From positions 64,749,501-64,813,500 of the forward strand of contig CM027377.1 in the NCBI GenBank assembly GCA_015680905.1: a stretch of 64,000 bases of DNA, read 5' to 3'. The position numbers and the translations under genes are program-made. Source of the DNA: Coptis chinensis. Lineage: Eukaryota > Streptophyta > Magnoliopsida > Ranunculales > Ranunculaceae. This document shows, piece by piece, positions 49,501 to 58,393 of the stretch. Below the pieces are notes generated by a model. The model saw nothing but the letters and a program-made list of their open reading frames with translations. It was not told where the DNA came from and ran no database searches. The first letter of the stretch is position 1. Each line of letters opens with the position of its first letter.

Positions 49501-50904
49501 ATGGATTATTAGCACTTTAAGAGTTGACTTAGTCATATTAACTGCCTGTTCAAATTAATATGGAGAATGCCAACCAAAATATATTATATTGTCACTAGCA
49601 AAAATACAGTACACATTCAAGTTCGATGGACAACTTTGAATTGTTTCATTTTTTCACTGAAATAATATGTTCAAAGTATTAAAGTAATTCTGAATCGTCA
49701 GTTGCTAAAGATGGTCCAAAAGCAAAAGTTGGAACTTGGACTAATTTCACTTGTCCCCTGGATTTGTTTTTCAAGCATTGCTGTACTCATTTTACATTCT
49801 TATGTGTATTTGTTTAGGCCTGTTCCAAATTCCATCTCAGGCTCGTGTTTGGCAAAGTTGGCCCATCGTCTTGTACTGGAGTATTATACGGAGAAAATGA
49901 AAGAAAACGTGGATCCTGCAGTACTTGATGGGCTTTTTTCTGTAGATGCCCTCTCGAATTCAAAAGAACCAATTCTTGAGAAAAGGATGGATGATTCAAG
50001 TTGTGTGAATGTGGTAAAACCTGAGAAGAAAGAAAGTGATGCTGCTGGAACCAAATCTGGCCAAAGGAAACGTAGATGCGCAGCAGCTGATCAGAAAAGG
50101 CAGGAAAATGTGGATCCTGTAGTTCTTGGACACAATTCTTTAGATACACCCTCCTGTGAAGCTCTGCAAGTGAAAGTTCTTGAGAGAAAAGTGGACAACG
50201 AGACATGTTTGAATGCAGGGAATTCTGAAAAAAAAGAAAGTGTTGCTGCTGGCACAAAACCTTCCAAAAGGAAACAGAATCAGAGAGCTGCTGGTGACAA
50301 AAATCAGGCAACTGTGGAGCCTGCTGTAGTTGCTGCATCACTTCCTATTCAGTCGAAAAACTTAAATGAGATGGTTCATATGGACAGTGAGAGATGTGTG
50401 GATGCAAAAGAATCCGAGAAGAAAGAAAGTGATACTATACTTGGCAAAAGGGAACAGATCCGTAGAGATTCTGTTGTAAAGAAGGAAAAGAATGTGGGGC
50501 TTGCAGTAACTGATGCACACGCTGCTGTTGATACCCCCTCATTGCCACTGCACCAAAACTCAGAAGAGGCAGTTCGTAGGCAAACAATGGATGATGTGAG
50601 TCATTCACGTCCAACTAAACCTGAGAATAAAGATGATGTTGCTGCTGGGATAGTACCTGGCAGAGTGAAGCGTAAGCTTGTAGTTTTTGGTGAGAAAAGG
50701 AATGCAGTAATTGATGAACACATCGCCGTAGATGCTCCCACATGTCCAAGTCAACTCAACCCAGCAGAGAAGACTGCTAATGAAAAAGAAAGTGGTGCTG
50801 CTGGGACCAAACCTCATAAAAGAAAGTGTAAAGCTACTGCTAATGATGAAAGCATCGTTCACAAGAAACAAAAAGAAATCAAGTGTAACGTAGTAGGAAG
50901 CTAA
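25570..50904 (+). CDS. XRN2/3/4-family 5'-3' exoribonuclease, 23 exons, repeat tail
   Basis: XRN enzymes degrade 5'-monophosphorylated RNA processively. I read 23 exons with consistent phases and no stop (3408 nt, 1135 aa): 25570-25761, 25843-25945, 26022-26098, 26187-26375, 26469-26588, 26679-26741, 26866-27015, 29441-29605, 29881-29958, 32970-33047, 35825-35974, 36089-36160, 36248-36343, 38627-38697, 39110-39238, 39343-39392, 39503-39543, 40092-40166, 40291-40448, 41625-41729, 41823-41898, 43279-43361, 49818-50904. Acidic active-site residues are present: D50 (LYLDMNG), D99 ([10 protein letters not shown]), E198/E200 ([12 protein letters not shown]), D228/D230 (GLDADLI) and D341 (GNDFLPH). 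The second conserved region has [16 protein letters not shown] and GGMNGFL. The CCHC knuckle expected near residues 249-298 is absent. Residues from about 800 on form a lysine-rich repeat tail with KRKR-like clusters, suggesting a nuclear protein. The exon 12 donor (GTTCGT) is weak. Confidence 0.92.
27236..28241. repeat. Two diverged direct repeats in intron 7
   Basis: Copies at about 27236-27428 and 28017-28241 share the phrases GTAGGAAAATATC, GCAAGGCACCTAG, CCCACATCAGTTGGG (diverged in the first copy) and GACAAGGGATG. They read in the same direction about 780 bp apart. They look like two copies of one short interspersed element, and I see no coding sequence. Confidence 0.7.
28579..29440. 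other. Rest of intron 7, no gene seen
   Basis: This is AT-rich intron sequence. A 158-residue minus-strand open frame here (28579-29055) has no recognisable domain and is low-complexity hydrophobic, so I treat it as chance. Confidence 0.5.
30105..30195 (-). mobile_element. tRNA-derived SINE head in intron 9
   Basis: On the minus strand the sequence contains an A-box-like GTGGCTTACTGGTTAAG and a B box GGTTCGATTCCC, about 30 bp apart, as in tRNA-related SINEs. The XRN gene runs on the opposite strand. The 3' tail of the SINE is not clearly delimited. Confidence 0.7.
31130..31560 (-). mobile_element. LINE reverse transcriptase fragment in intron 9
   Basis: Minus-strand translation shows the catalytic motif [12 protein letters not shown] followed by [10 protein letters not shown]. 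An upstream or frame-shifted piece near 31385-31480 reads [13 protein letters not shown]-like sequence. It is a short internal LINE piece with stops and no tail. Confidence 0.7.
31832..32552 (+). mobile_element. LINE 3' fragment (zinc-binding RT segment) in intron 9
   Basis: The plus frame 31832-32194 carries the RT-associated zinc-binding segment: [16 protein letters not shown], then [18 protein letters not shown] and [12 protein letters not shown]. An A-rich tail (about 32522-32552) ends it. It is 5'-truncated and sits beside a LINE piece of opposite orientation. Confidence 0.8.
33250..33642. mobile_element. Foldback MITE 1 nested in the hAT element
   Basis: The left arm (about 33250-33390) and right arm (about 33495-33642) are reverse complements over roughly 140 bp with scattered mismatches. 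Shared phrases are AAATAAGGACCAAAT, CACAACTTCACCTACAAAAT and ATGATCTACTAAC. It has no coding capacity. Confidence 0.85.
33656..33995. mobile_element. Foldback MITE 2 nested in the hAT element
   Basis: The arms start near GCGTACATTATAGCCACATT (33677) and end near AATGTGGCTATAATGTGCGC (33973-33992), with less well matched inner parts (TTTTTTGTGGAAATGATCTC and its partner). It lies directly after MITE 1. An AT dinucleotide run follows at about 34000-34025. Confidence 0.75.
34422..35100. other. Middle of intron 10, no gene seen
   Basis: This is AT-rich intron sequence. Near 35072-35130 there is a local duplication of the phrase AAAGTTTACCCCATCTC. I see no element ends. Confidence 0.5.
35110..35490 (-). 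mobile_element. LINE 3' fragment in intron 10
   Basis: The minus frame 35227-35475 ends [20 protein letters not shown], the segment that usually precedes the end of ORF2 in plant LINEs. It has the same family style as the plus-strand copy at 46.5 kb. It is truncated at both sides. Confidence 0.7.
36414..38485. repeat. Pair of direct repeats flanking the intron 13 LINE
   Basis: About 190 bp at 36414-36605 and at 38307-38485 are related: both carry GCAACTC.TCCATTTTGACC, TTCAGCTTGTATTAGT and TGCATTT.TTAAGGT.C-type phrases in the same order. They lie just outside the two ends of the LINE. They are too long and too diverged to be a normal target duplication. Confidence 0.7.
36600..38340 (-). mobile_element. 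LINE ORF2 C-terminal half in intron 13
   Basis: The minus strand first gives [18 protein letters not shown] and [17 protein letters not shown] (about 38060-38170), the RT end. Near 37380-37420 it has a zinc-binding stretch ([11 protein letters not shown]), and at 36596-36985 an RNase H-like stretch ([13 protein letters not shown]). The frames are broken. The T-rich plus-strand sequence near 36595-36615 fits its poly-A end. It is older and more decayed than the LINE at 20.7 kb. Confidence 0.75.
40740..40756. repeat. C8-T-C8 run in intron 19
   Basis: Two runs of eight C residues are separated by one T, followed by CA and CCA dinucleotide and trinucleotide repeats to about 40782. Confidence 0.95.
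40905..40927 (+). other. G-quadruplex motif in intron 19, sense strand
   Basis: There are four G runs, G7, G4, G4 and G3, with loops TGT, T and T. This meets the usual quadruplex pattern with short loops. Being on the sense strand, it would be present in the pre-mRNA. Confidence 0.8.
42238..42258. repeat. GT microsatellite in intron 21
   Basis: About ten GT units are followed by a T12 run. Confidence 0.95.
42444..42547. repeat. Perfect 52-bp tandem duplication in intron 21
   Basis: Units 42444-42495 and 42496-42547 are identical, which points to a recent duplication (or, less likely, an assembly artefact). Confidence 0.95.
43590..45390 (-). mobile_element. LINE A in intron 22, 3' part
   Basis: On the minus strand from 45390 downward it reads [20 protein letters not shown] and [20 protein letters not shown] (RT end), then [11 protein letters not shown] and [14 protein letters not shown] (about 44900-45050). 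The RNase H-like domain follows (ending [16 protein letters not shown], about 43780-43810). The A-rich end lies near 43592-43612. It continues at 46767-46925 on the other side of LINE B. Confidence 0.8.
45420..46766 (+). mobile_element. LINE B, inserted into LINE A
   Basis: The plus strand begins in the RT end ([19 protein letters not shown]), then [28 protein letters not shown] and [17 protein letters not shown]. After a frame change near 46180 it ends with [17 protein letters not shown] and an A-rich tail at about 46757-46766. It belongs to a different LINE family from LINE A, having no RNase H. The phrase ATCTTGYC at 45390-45400 and 46765-46775 is the probable, slightly diverged target duplication. 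Confidence 0.82.
46767..46925 (-). mobile_element. LINE A in intron 22, upstream piece
   Basis: Minus-strand translation gives [15 protein letters not shown], which joins exactly to [12 protein letters not shown] at 45390 once LINE B is removed. Upstream of about 46925 I can no longer follow it. Confidence 0.75.
47270..47440 (+). mobile_element. Small LINE fragment related to LINE B
   Basis: The sequence reads [16 protein letters not shown] and [13 protein letters not shown], the same RT-end segment as the start of LINE B (about 45450-45530) but diverged. Confidence 0.6.
47441..49817. other. Remainder of intron 22, no gene seen
   Basis: This is AT-rich intron sequence. Near 47905-48070 there are several GATAT-type phrases (GATATTTCCGGCAT, TATCGGTTTTCC) similar in style to the foldback at 51.1 kb. 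Two short direct repeats of ACTGTCTGCTACAA lie near 49110 and 49147. I see no element boundaries. Confidence 0.45.
50023..50870 (+). repeat. Five degenerate repeats encoding the XRN tail
   Basis: A core encoding [E/N]KKES(D/V)AAGTKP..(K/R)RK starts at 50023, 50227, 50416, 50623 and 50782, at spacings of about 204, 189, 207 and 159 bp. Between cores, segments of VDPAVL..VDTPS type recur (for example near 49912, 50112, 50308 and 50728). Copies 1, 2 and 5 are closest to each other. The reading frame is kept in all copies. Confidence 0.85.
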
Positions 50905-51047
50905 AGTGTTGGTTTGTTACTTGGTATTTCTGTTTCTAATTTATTTGTTTTTTAAAATGTGTTAATTGTACTATAAGGTTATAGCAATTTTGGTCAGAAT
51001 TCCGTCATCCCTTCCTGCCTCATGTAACTGTTTTTTTCAATCTTAAC

Positions 51048-51053
51048 AATAAA
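51048..51053 (+). terminator. Poly-A signal of the XRN-like gene
   Basis: AATAAA lies 144 bp after the stop codon. It is the first canonical signal downstream and gives a 3' UTR of about 170 bp. Confidence 0.6.
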
Positions 51054-51109
51054 AGCATTTTTGCTGATGGCTGGAACTTGTGCAGATTATACTCTTACAC
51101 ATGGCCCAA

Positions 51110-51550
51110 AATCTCGCCGATATATCTCGGTAAATTGGTACACCGATATCGATATTTCCGATATATATCCACCGAATATTGAACTCTTTTTTTTTTGAGA
51201 TATATTGGAATTTCCGATATGAAAGTTTATATTGCCGATATAATTGATATTTTCGAGATATTCGGTGGGATATATCTCAAAAAAATTTACCGAGATATAT
51301 ATCTCAAAAAAAATTTTGGGATATATATCGGAAATATCGATATCGGTGTACCAATTTACAATTATAAATCGAATATATCTCAAAAAAAGCATTTTGGGCA
51401 AAAACTAATTGAACTCTTTTTTTAAAGCAATTGAACTCTTTTTTTTTTGAGATATAATTGTTAAAAGCATTTTGAACATCGAATATTGAACTCTTTTTGA
51501 GATATATATCCCAATATTGAACTCAAAAAAATTTACCGAGATATATATCC
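51110..51550. repeat. AT-rich foldback with a perfect 40-bp inverted repeat
   Basis: The segments 51131-51170 and 51319-51358 are exact reverse complements, separated by 148 bp. The surrounding sequence repeats GATATAT and CCGATAT motifs many times on both strands. No ORF of note and no terminal duplication was found. Confidence 0.85.
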
Positions 51551-53270
51551 GATAAAATCTTCAAACTATAAAGACTCCCACCCCCCTCCCCCAATTTTTT
51601 AAGCAAACTTCCACTACTGCACCCCCAAAATTTTCACACAACTATAGTAAGAATATAATCAACAAAGAAAAATAGTATGAAAAAAAAACTAATAAAAAAC
51701 ATTCCAATAAATCAATGTTTTTAACTTCATTTTTTGCCCTTACAAAATTATAATTTATCATTTATTTTGAGTAAAAAACAATTAAAGATGGACAAATGTG
51801 TCTTTGAATGTTTGATGGGTTAACGATACTAAAACAAATAGTCAAAGCCCCAAAGCCTAACCAGCCAGTTTGTATAATTCTAATCACCCATAACAAACTT
51901 GTAAGCTCTCCCTCCTTTCTTTCACTCTCAATTCTTAAACAAGCGGGTCAGACCTCAACCCAATAAAAAAAAAAAAATAATAATTGAGAAAGGACTTGGG
52001 CGCTTGCTTTTTGTCATGACGCTTGTCCTAATTATTTGTAAAACTCGTTATTATTATCAATAAAATTTTCACTTAAAAAAAACAAAAAAATACAAAACAA
52101 AACAAGCTAGGTAAATTTTTACTTTCAATGTTAATCTTTTATAGTTTTCTCCACATGATAGTAGGGTTATATAGACTTATATCATTATAGGAAGTTAACA
52201 ATTTGTTGAATTGTTGTAGATTTGTGGACTAGATTATGTAGATATATATATAGACATAGTAGTATTAATTAATGGCTTAAGTAGTTCACTTCGTCAGTCC
52301 ATATTAAATTCTTAGTAGTCAACGCATTCTAGTTTTGTGAATTGAAATAAATGCATAATTTTGTTGATCTTTATTAACAGTGTCTCTTATGTAGTCTGTT
52401 CTAGTTTAGTAGTGCAGGGTTCCATTTAGAACCCGATTGTTTGGGTACTTGATTTTGATTCACAGATCATAATGGTAAGAATGGGTTGCGTTCTAATGCC
52501 TGGAGGTTTTCATGAGGCTGATCTTGAGCCGCCATCTGAGCACGAATATATACCTTCGTTTAAAAGAATATTTTTGGGTAAGAAGAGGTAATACAAATGT
52601 GTGTAAACATAACATATTTACTAGTTATATCATCTGCAATCACCTGAATCTCGAGGCGCTCTTCGAACCAATCATATACTTTATTGAGATCCCATTCGCT
52701 CCCCTAGCTTTTGTCTCCCAGTGTCTGTCAGTGTTCAGTATATGCTTTCCACATCCCAACAATCTCTCTTATGTAATATGTTCTAGTTTAGAACATATGT
52801 AATATGTAATATGTTCTAGTTTAGAACCTGAGTGTTTAGGTATTTGATTTTGATTCACAAATCAGAAATTCAGAATCACTGGTAGTAAACATAAGAGCAG
52901 GTCAAAAGTAAGTTGATAGATGATGAAGAAAGTATTACTGTTAGTATAGTGGGTGTACAAATAGTCTTTCCCACTATTTGAGTGGATGAAAATAACAGAC
53001 CACATTTCTGTTACTTCTCTTTCTTATACCCCAGTTGGAAAGAGTTGCGACACTAAAAGATCGATCTCTTAACATTATGGTATCTGCTGCATCTAAACCG
53101 TTAGATTACATAGTGATGCTAAACCCAACACATGCTTTAGCTTGGAGAAAAAAGTCATTCGGCCTGCTTTTGTCACTCTTTTTCTTATTTTCCAAATTAA
53201 AAACGAAATAAACCAAAAACCAAAAGAAAAAGAAAATTAACTGAGAAACCAAAAACAAAACCAAAAAAGG
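51551..53270. other. Intergenic, no gene seen
   Basis: This is AT-rich sequence with poly-A runs. Two related segments, about 52397-52470 and 52777-52865, share GTTCTAGTTTAG and TTGATTTTGATTCACA in the same order and form a diverged direct repeat. Otherwise I see nothing. Confidence 0.5.
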
Positions 53271-54550
53271 TAGGGTGGGGAAGACGATGACAGTGAAAGT
53301 TTCCCTCCATCAAGGGCTTTTCTCACCCTTTTTTCTCCTAAATCTCTCTCCAAATTTTAATAATTTTACCGCCTTCAAATCCCCTTTGTGTTGTTGTTGC
53401 TCCATTGTGTTTGACTAATTGGTTCTTCATTTGAGGTGCTTTGTCAGGTAATTGTCTCTGAACTCTTCTCAGTTTTTGTGTGGTGGTGTGCCTTGAGACT
53501 GTAGTAGATAGGAGAGCAGGAAATACATGTTCAAATTAAGTACAAGATGGTAAGCATTTTCATTTTTTGTAACTAACAGCTTAATTACTTGGACTGTAAT
53601 TTCATTGTTCATATGAAATGGATCGCTATTTTTGAACTGAACCGAACATGGCTTGGTGTTATTGAGTATGTGATTTGGGTTTGAAGAATGAATCTTATGT
53701 ATTCTCAATTTTATGATTATTCTTAAAGTTAAGCTTATGTATTCTCAGTATGGTACTATGGTGTTTTTGTATCTAATTAGGTGGTTAAGTTCTGGTCATG
53801 TTTGAAGAATGAAGTTTGTTCTTTAATGGTCATGTTTAGAAAATTATGTAGATTAAGTTAATACGAAGAGCTAGTTGTGAACCCGTTTTCAAATTTTAGA
53901 ATTAATTGCTTGCTCTTACCATAATGTTATTCTGTATCGACACAATACGTAGACTAAAGTATATTTAGTGGTTATGAGTTTATTATGCCCACTCAATTTC
54001 TATACCTGATTCAACTTGACGTAGTTGCTTATAAGAGAAGACTAATAAGAGAATGGTAGATAAAGTCAATTTTAATCAATTGATCAAGAGCAGGGTAGTG
54101 TTGCAGTAACAACATTTTGAGTGATAGATAGACATCGACATTGTTATCTACCGCAGTTGGATTTCCAACACCATTACAAAAATTTCTGTGTGTTCTAAGT
54201 TCTAACACCATTACCATTATCCCAATTTTAGGCATTTGTACATGAGTACATTACGGTTTTGCATTATTCCGTTGTCGGATTGCATTTAGTTGTTCTGAAT
54301 ATTTACATCAAATACATACATAGTAAACGACAATCTGTTAATGAAAAACGACAATGTACTGATGATTGTCGTCGAAAATAATCACAGAAACCATTATACA
54401 AAAATATACGGAGTACCCTATCTTATCGAATAATGAAATATTTGTTTGCAATTGTAAACCCTAAACCCTAGTTCATGTAGTTGTTCAATTTTTTGTTGAA
54501 TGATAATGTTGTGTTTATTTACATCTATTATTGTTATTGGCTTTGTGCAG
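53271..54550. other. Possible untranslated exon and intron upstream of the TFIIB fragment
   Basis: A CT-rich, leader-like stretch (about 53300-53450) ends in TTTGTCAG followed by GTAATTG, and a second possible donor, ATG|GTAAGC, lies near 53547. Two telomere-type units (AAACCCTAAACCCTAG) stand at about 54456. This could be the 5' end of a transcript that runs into the TFIIB fragment, but no coding sequence is present. Confidence 0.3.
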
Positions 54551-54856
54551 GATCAGGCGAATGAGCGATATATAAGAAAGTAGTAGACCATAAGTCTACG
54601 AGGGGAAGAAATCAAGATGCATTTTTGGCTGCTTGTAAGTTCGTTGCTTGTCAGCAAGAACATAAGCCTCGCACCGTAAAGGGTACATGCTAAGCTTCCT
54701 TAATATGTGGATTTCTTCCCTATTTATCTTACTAATCCCAACCTCCTTGATTTGCAGAGGCGCTTCTGTTCTCGTCTAGGCATGAATCACCAAGCTATTA
54801 AAGCTGCACAAGAAGCAGTCCAGAACTCATTCCAATGCATCAAGGCTGATACCTAA
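54551..54856 (+). pseudogene. TFIIB fragment, truncated and frameshifted
   Basis: TFIIB bridges TBP and RNA polymerase II at promoters. Two blocks of its first cyclin repeat survive. The first (54551-54682) starts DQANER, then after a frameshift gives [19 protein letters not shown] and [10 protein letters not shown]. The second (54758-54856) gives RRFCSRLGMNHQAIKAAQEA and ends in a stop. The segment that normally joins them (from EICSVANG to the start of the second repeat) is missing, as are the zinc ribbon, B-finger and C-terminal half. A CAG acceptor precedes each block, so the pieces derive from a spliced gene and not from an mRNA copy. The phrase GAACTCATTCCAATGCA is duplicated at about 54825 and 54911. 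Confidence 0.8.
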
Positions 54857-55782
54857 TTGGTATGCCAAGGATGAAGACTTAAAGAATCTTGGCACTCTTT
54901 GTCAATGACGAACTCATTCCAATGCACAATGTTAAAACGGAGTAACCGATGCAATGTCGTGGACATCACTAGCCATTTTGTATATTCAGATTTCAGACAA
55001 GTGTTTTGCGTCATTTATAACAAATATATTTTTTTTCTATTTTCTCCTAAGGCATTAACTTCCCCTTCGAGATAAAAAAAAAGTAAGATGATGCTTTACC
55101 TGTATCTCTCTTGCTAAGATACTTTTAAACAACAAGTATACATATATAATTTAGTCATACAAACCAAAATTTATCTATTTGAAGATCTTAGATAATATCT
55201 TTTTCATTTGAGCACAACTTACTAACTTGGGAAAAAATGAAGTAAATAAAATGTAGTAGTACGTATATCGTTTGTTGTTAGCTTTGAAGATTTATGCAGC
55301 ATGGTCGTGGTAATAAGATGTTGGAACTGTGCTATTCAATATGACCAATGATCAATGTAATTTAATGTTAGATAAACATGCACATATACATTGTCGTAAT
55401 TGAATATTACAGTGTCGCAACCTGTGAGTACATCTTTACCAAAAAAAACTTGATGGTACATTTCAGTGTGATAGACGTTGTTATCTAGGTAGTTGGATTT
55501 CACACTTCATTATTTATCCTTTACCAATATACATAACAACATAAAAGAACATGCTTGAATAACCACAAATATGTACTTCATAATCTTTCTATTCATTCAA
55601 AACAGTGAGGCGGCTTAGTACCAAAAACAGATCACAAACATGAAGTACCAAAATGGGAGTTACATAACACCTCCAATTTCCAATTTCATAAAATATAATA
55701 CGCAGGTGATGAAGAATATCTAATGTCATTAGTCATCTCCCACTTTCACATAACCAAAATGCATGCATGATTTCTGTCCATT
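54857..55782. other. Intergenic, no gene seen
   Basis: AT-rich sequence between the TFIIB fragment and the end of the FAR1-related gene. It probably includes the 3' UTR of the latter, and I see nothing else in it. Confidence 0.5.
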
Positions 55783-58393
55783 CTAACTCATCTGCAAAAC
55801 CTATAGAATTTCATGAAAATATTAATATAAGAATAAGAGTAATCTAAGAATAAAATGAGCTGAGTACTCAAAGAATTTTTTTTGCAAACATTCAAACATG
55901 TGTAAATAATTGTAACAAGGCAGAAAGATTATCACCTTACTAGGATCATTAAGGTTGATGTTCATGCTACCATGAGATAAGTCATTAGCTCCTAAACTCG
56001 AAGATTGTTGACTGCACAAACTAAGAATGCATATCACTACAGACTACAATTACAAGTTAACAAACATGAGCAAATAATGGTCATAATCTATAACTCAAAC
56101 CTGGCAAGTTTCTTAACATCCTTAGCTTGACCGGGATTGGTTCTTGTTTGTTTCTTGCCATTATTGTCGGTCCATGATTTTTGCCTTCCTGGTCGCCCCT
56201 TATGCTTCATAATGGGTGGATCTTTCAATGGTTTCACTTTGCGCATACGTATTCTAGACTTCGTTTGGCTAAACTTTTCACTTGGTGCACTTCCAATTTG
56301 CTTTATGGGGCTGATTTCCACATTTTTGAATGTCGCTTCAACTTTCTTTAAAAGATTATAGAAACCCTTCATTGCAACCTTAAATGCTTTGACTGATGAA
56401 GCACCTTTAGTTGCTATATTAATGGCTTCACGACAGAGTTGGCTAAACCTTATTGTAACAGATGCATGACAATCATCTACCATTTCTTCTCCATCTTTGG
56501 TTGTCACTGATCCAGACTTCGCATCCTTTGTCCATCTTTTAAGCACGTATTTTTCTGGAAGGTTCAAAACATCCACAACTACAAATATCTTCATAATGTG
56601 TCTGCACAAGTATCCAGCAAATTCAAACAACAAACAATTGCATGTGACAGTATTATCACAAGAATCATATGTTACGATTTGAAATGTATGATCATGACCA
56701 TCCCTCCACACATGAAACGTGGGCTTTGTACCGGTTTCCTCAATCTTTCTTTGGCCATAAGAAAAACCTTCTTGGAGTTGTTGCTGAAACCTTACAAAAA
56801 TTTCTTTCGTGTAAACTTCAGTAGCTTCCTTCTCAATTACCATAGAAAAATTCAAAGCACGATTGGTATAATTGCTTTTATAGTCTTTATCATTTTCAGC
56901 ATCTCACCTGCATACTACAGCCATTTCAAACTGTTTCATAAATGTTATCAAAGGCAAAGATCTCTTCAAGTAGCCATCAAAGTACGCATTAATACTCTCA
57001 CTCCATTGGGTCGTGTACATAGATGCACAAAATATATCACGCGTATAAACTGAAGCCCATTTCTTTCGCTTTTCAAATAGGTTTGCTAACTATTTATTTT
57101 CTCCTAGCTGGTACCTTCCAATCATCCCATTCCAACCAAGCTCAAACGTTTCGACGGTCTCATACCCATACAAACATTTAACAAAATCATCCCAAAAACG
57201 ATGGCGCGTACCAGGTAACACTTTCTCAATAACTCCCCCAATTGCAGATTCTTGATATGTTAGAATCACTTTTGGTTGCTTACCGTTCATTGCCCTCATC
57301 CATGCCTTGATGACCCATTCAAAAGACTCCATACATTCATTATAAAGCAATGCACCACCGAAGATTGTTGTTTGGTAATGATGGTTGACACCTACAATTG
57401 GGCTGAAAGGCATACCATACCGGTTTGTCCCATAAGTAGGATCAAAGCAAACAACATCTCCAAAATAGTGATAATCCATCCTTGACCATGCATCAGCCCA
57501 AAAGAAATTCTTGGTTTGGCCTTCCAGATCCATTTGGATTGAGTAGAAAAATGATGGGTTGTCCATTTGTTGATGCTCAAAAAATTCAAGGAGAACTTCC
57601 ACATCTCCAAGTTGAAGCTCATGTCTTCGAACCTTACCGAGAATGTTTCTAGCATCTCTTTCAGTGTAGCCAATATTACGAATTCCTTTAGCTTCAACAC
57701 CCATATAACGCAACATAAGATTGACTTTAACCCCAGCTAATTGCTTGTTCCCCAACATTTGTTCTTGTTCTTTTGGTACCTTTTTCGAAGACCGAAGTTT
57801 GTGTCGTTTGCTTAGAGTTGCAAGGTTGTGATTATGCTCCTCAATAACTCGAGTGACAACCCAGTTTTTCTTTTCGTTTCTTCTTATTGACATGACAGCC
57901 TTGCACCCAATTCTTGTATCAGATCTTTTTCTCTGCCTCTGCTCAATCGGTTTTGATCTAGTAGCGTTGCGAAAAACTTGGAGGGAACAGCAGTATGACC
58001 GAGCTATGATTTCATTGTTACACTGAGATTTACCTGTAGCGTATTTTCTAATGCTGAATCTTGCCTTCCTTACAAAATAATTATAAAAATCATAGGCTTC
58101 TTCTGGAGAATCGAATTCCATGCCAACACAAGGTCGTATGCTATTTAACATGTCTTCGTTGTCCTCATCCATTTCAATGCCTCCACTACCATTTTCGACG
58201 TTTCAACATTATCAGCATTGGCTCTGACAATATTTTCCCATTCAAGATGCTCATCTCCTTCAAATAACCCATGGTCTTCTTGATTCTCAGTAACAAATTC
58301 GAGCATGTCTTTCTCATTAGAACTATTATAATAGTCTTCAACAACATCACAAGAAATTTTTAGACTATCACTATTTTGATGTGGTTGCTCCAT
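55783..58393 (-). pseudogene. FAR1-related (FRS) gene with two nonsense codons
   Basis: FRS proteins are transcription factors domesticated from MULE transposases. From the ATG at 58172 the layout is: FAR1 DNA-binding domain (about residues 17-117, ending EEHNHNL), MULE transposase domain (about 220-310, with FDPTYGTN and D244), and a SWIM zinc finger (C511, C513, C523, H525). Exons on the minus strand are 58172-56101, 56011-55936 and 55791-55783, in matching phases, ending in TAG (718 codons). Stops interrupt codon 361 (TAG, 57090-57092, expected Trp) and codon 423 (TGA, 56904-56906, probably Arg). An upstream frame (58426-58145, second Met at 58393) gives an acidic stretch ending NADNVETS; a one-base shift near 58190 would join it to ENGSGGIEMDEDNED. 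The copia element at 58568 lies about 175 bp upstream. Confidence 0.85.

Noticed and set aside
49814-50341. 175-codon open frame antisense to the last XRN exon
   Set aside because: It is the mirror of a repetitive lysine-rich coding exon, which produces long antisense frames by composition.
54456-54471. Two telomere-type AAACCCTA units
   Set aside because: Two units are a common promoter motif in plants and not evidence of an interstitial telomere.
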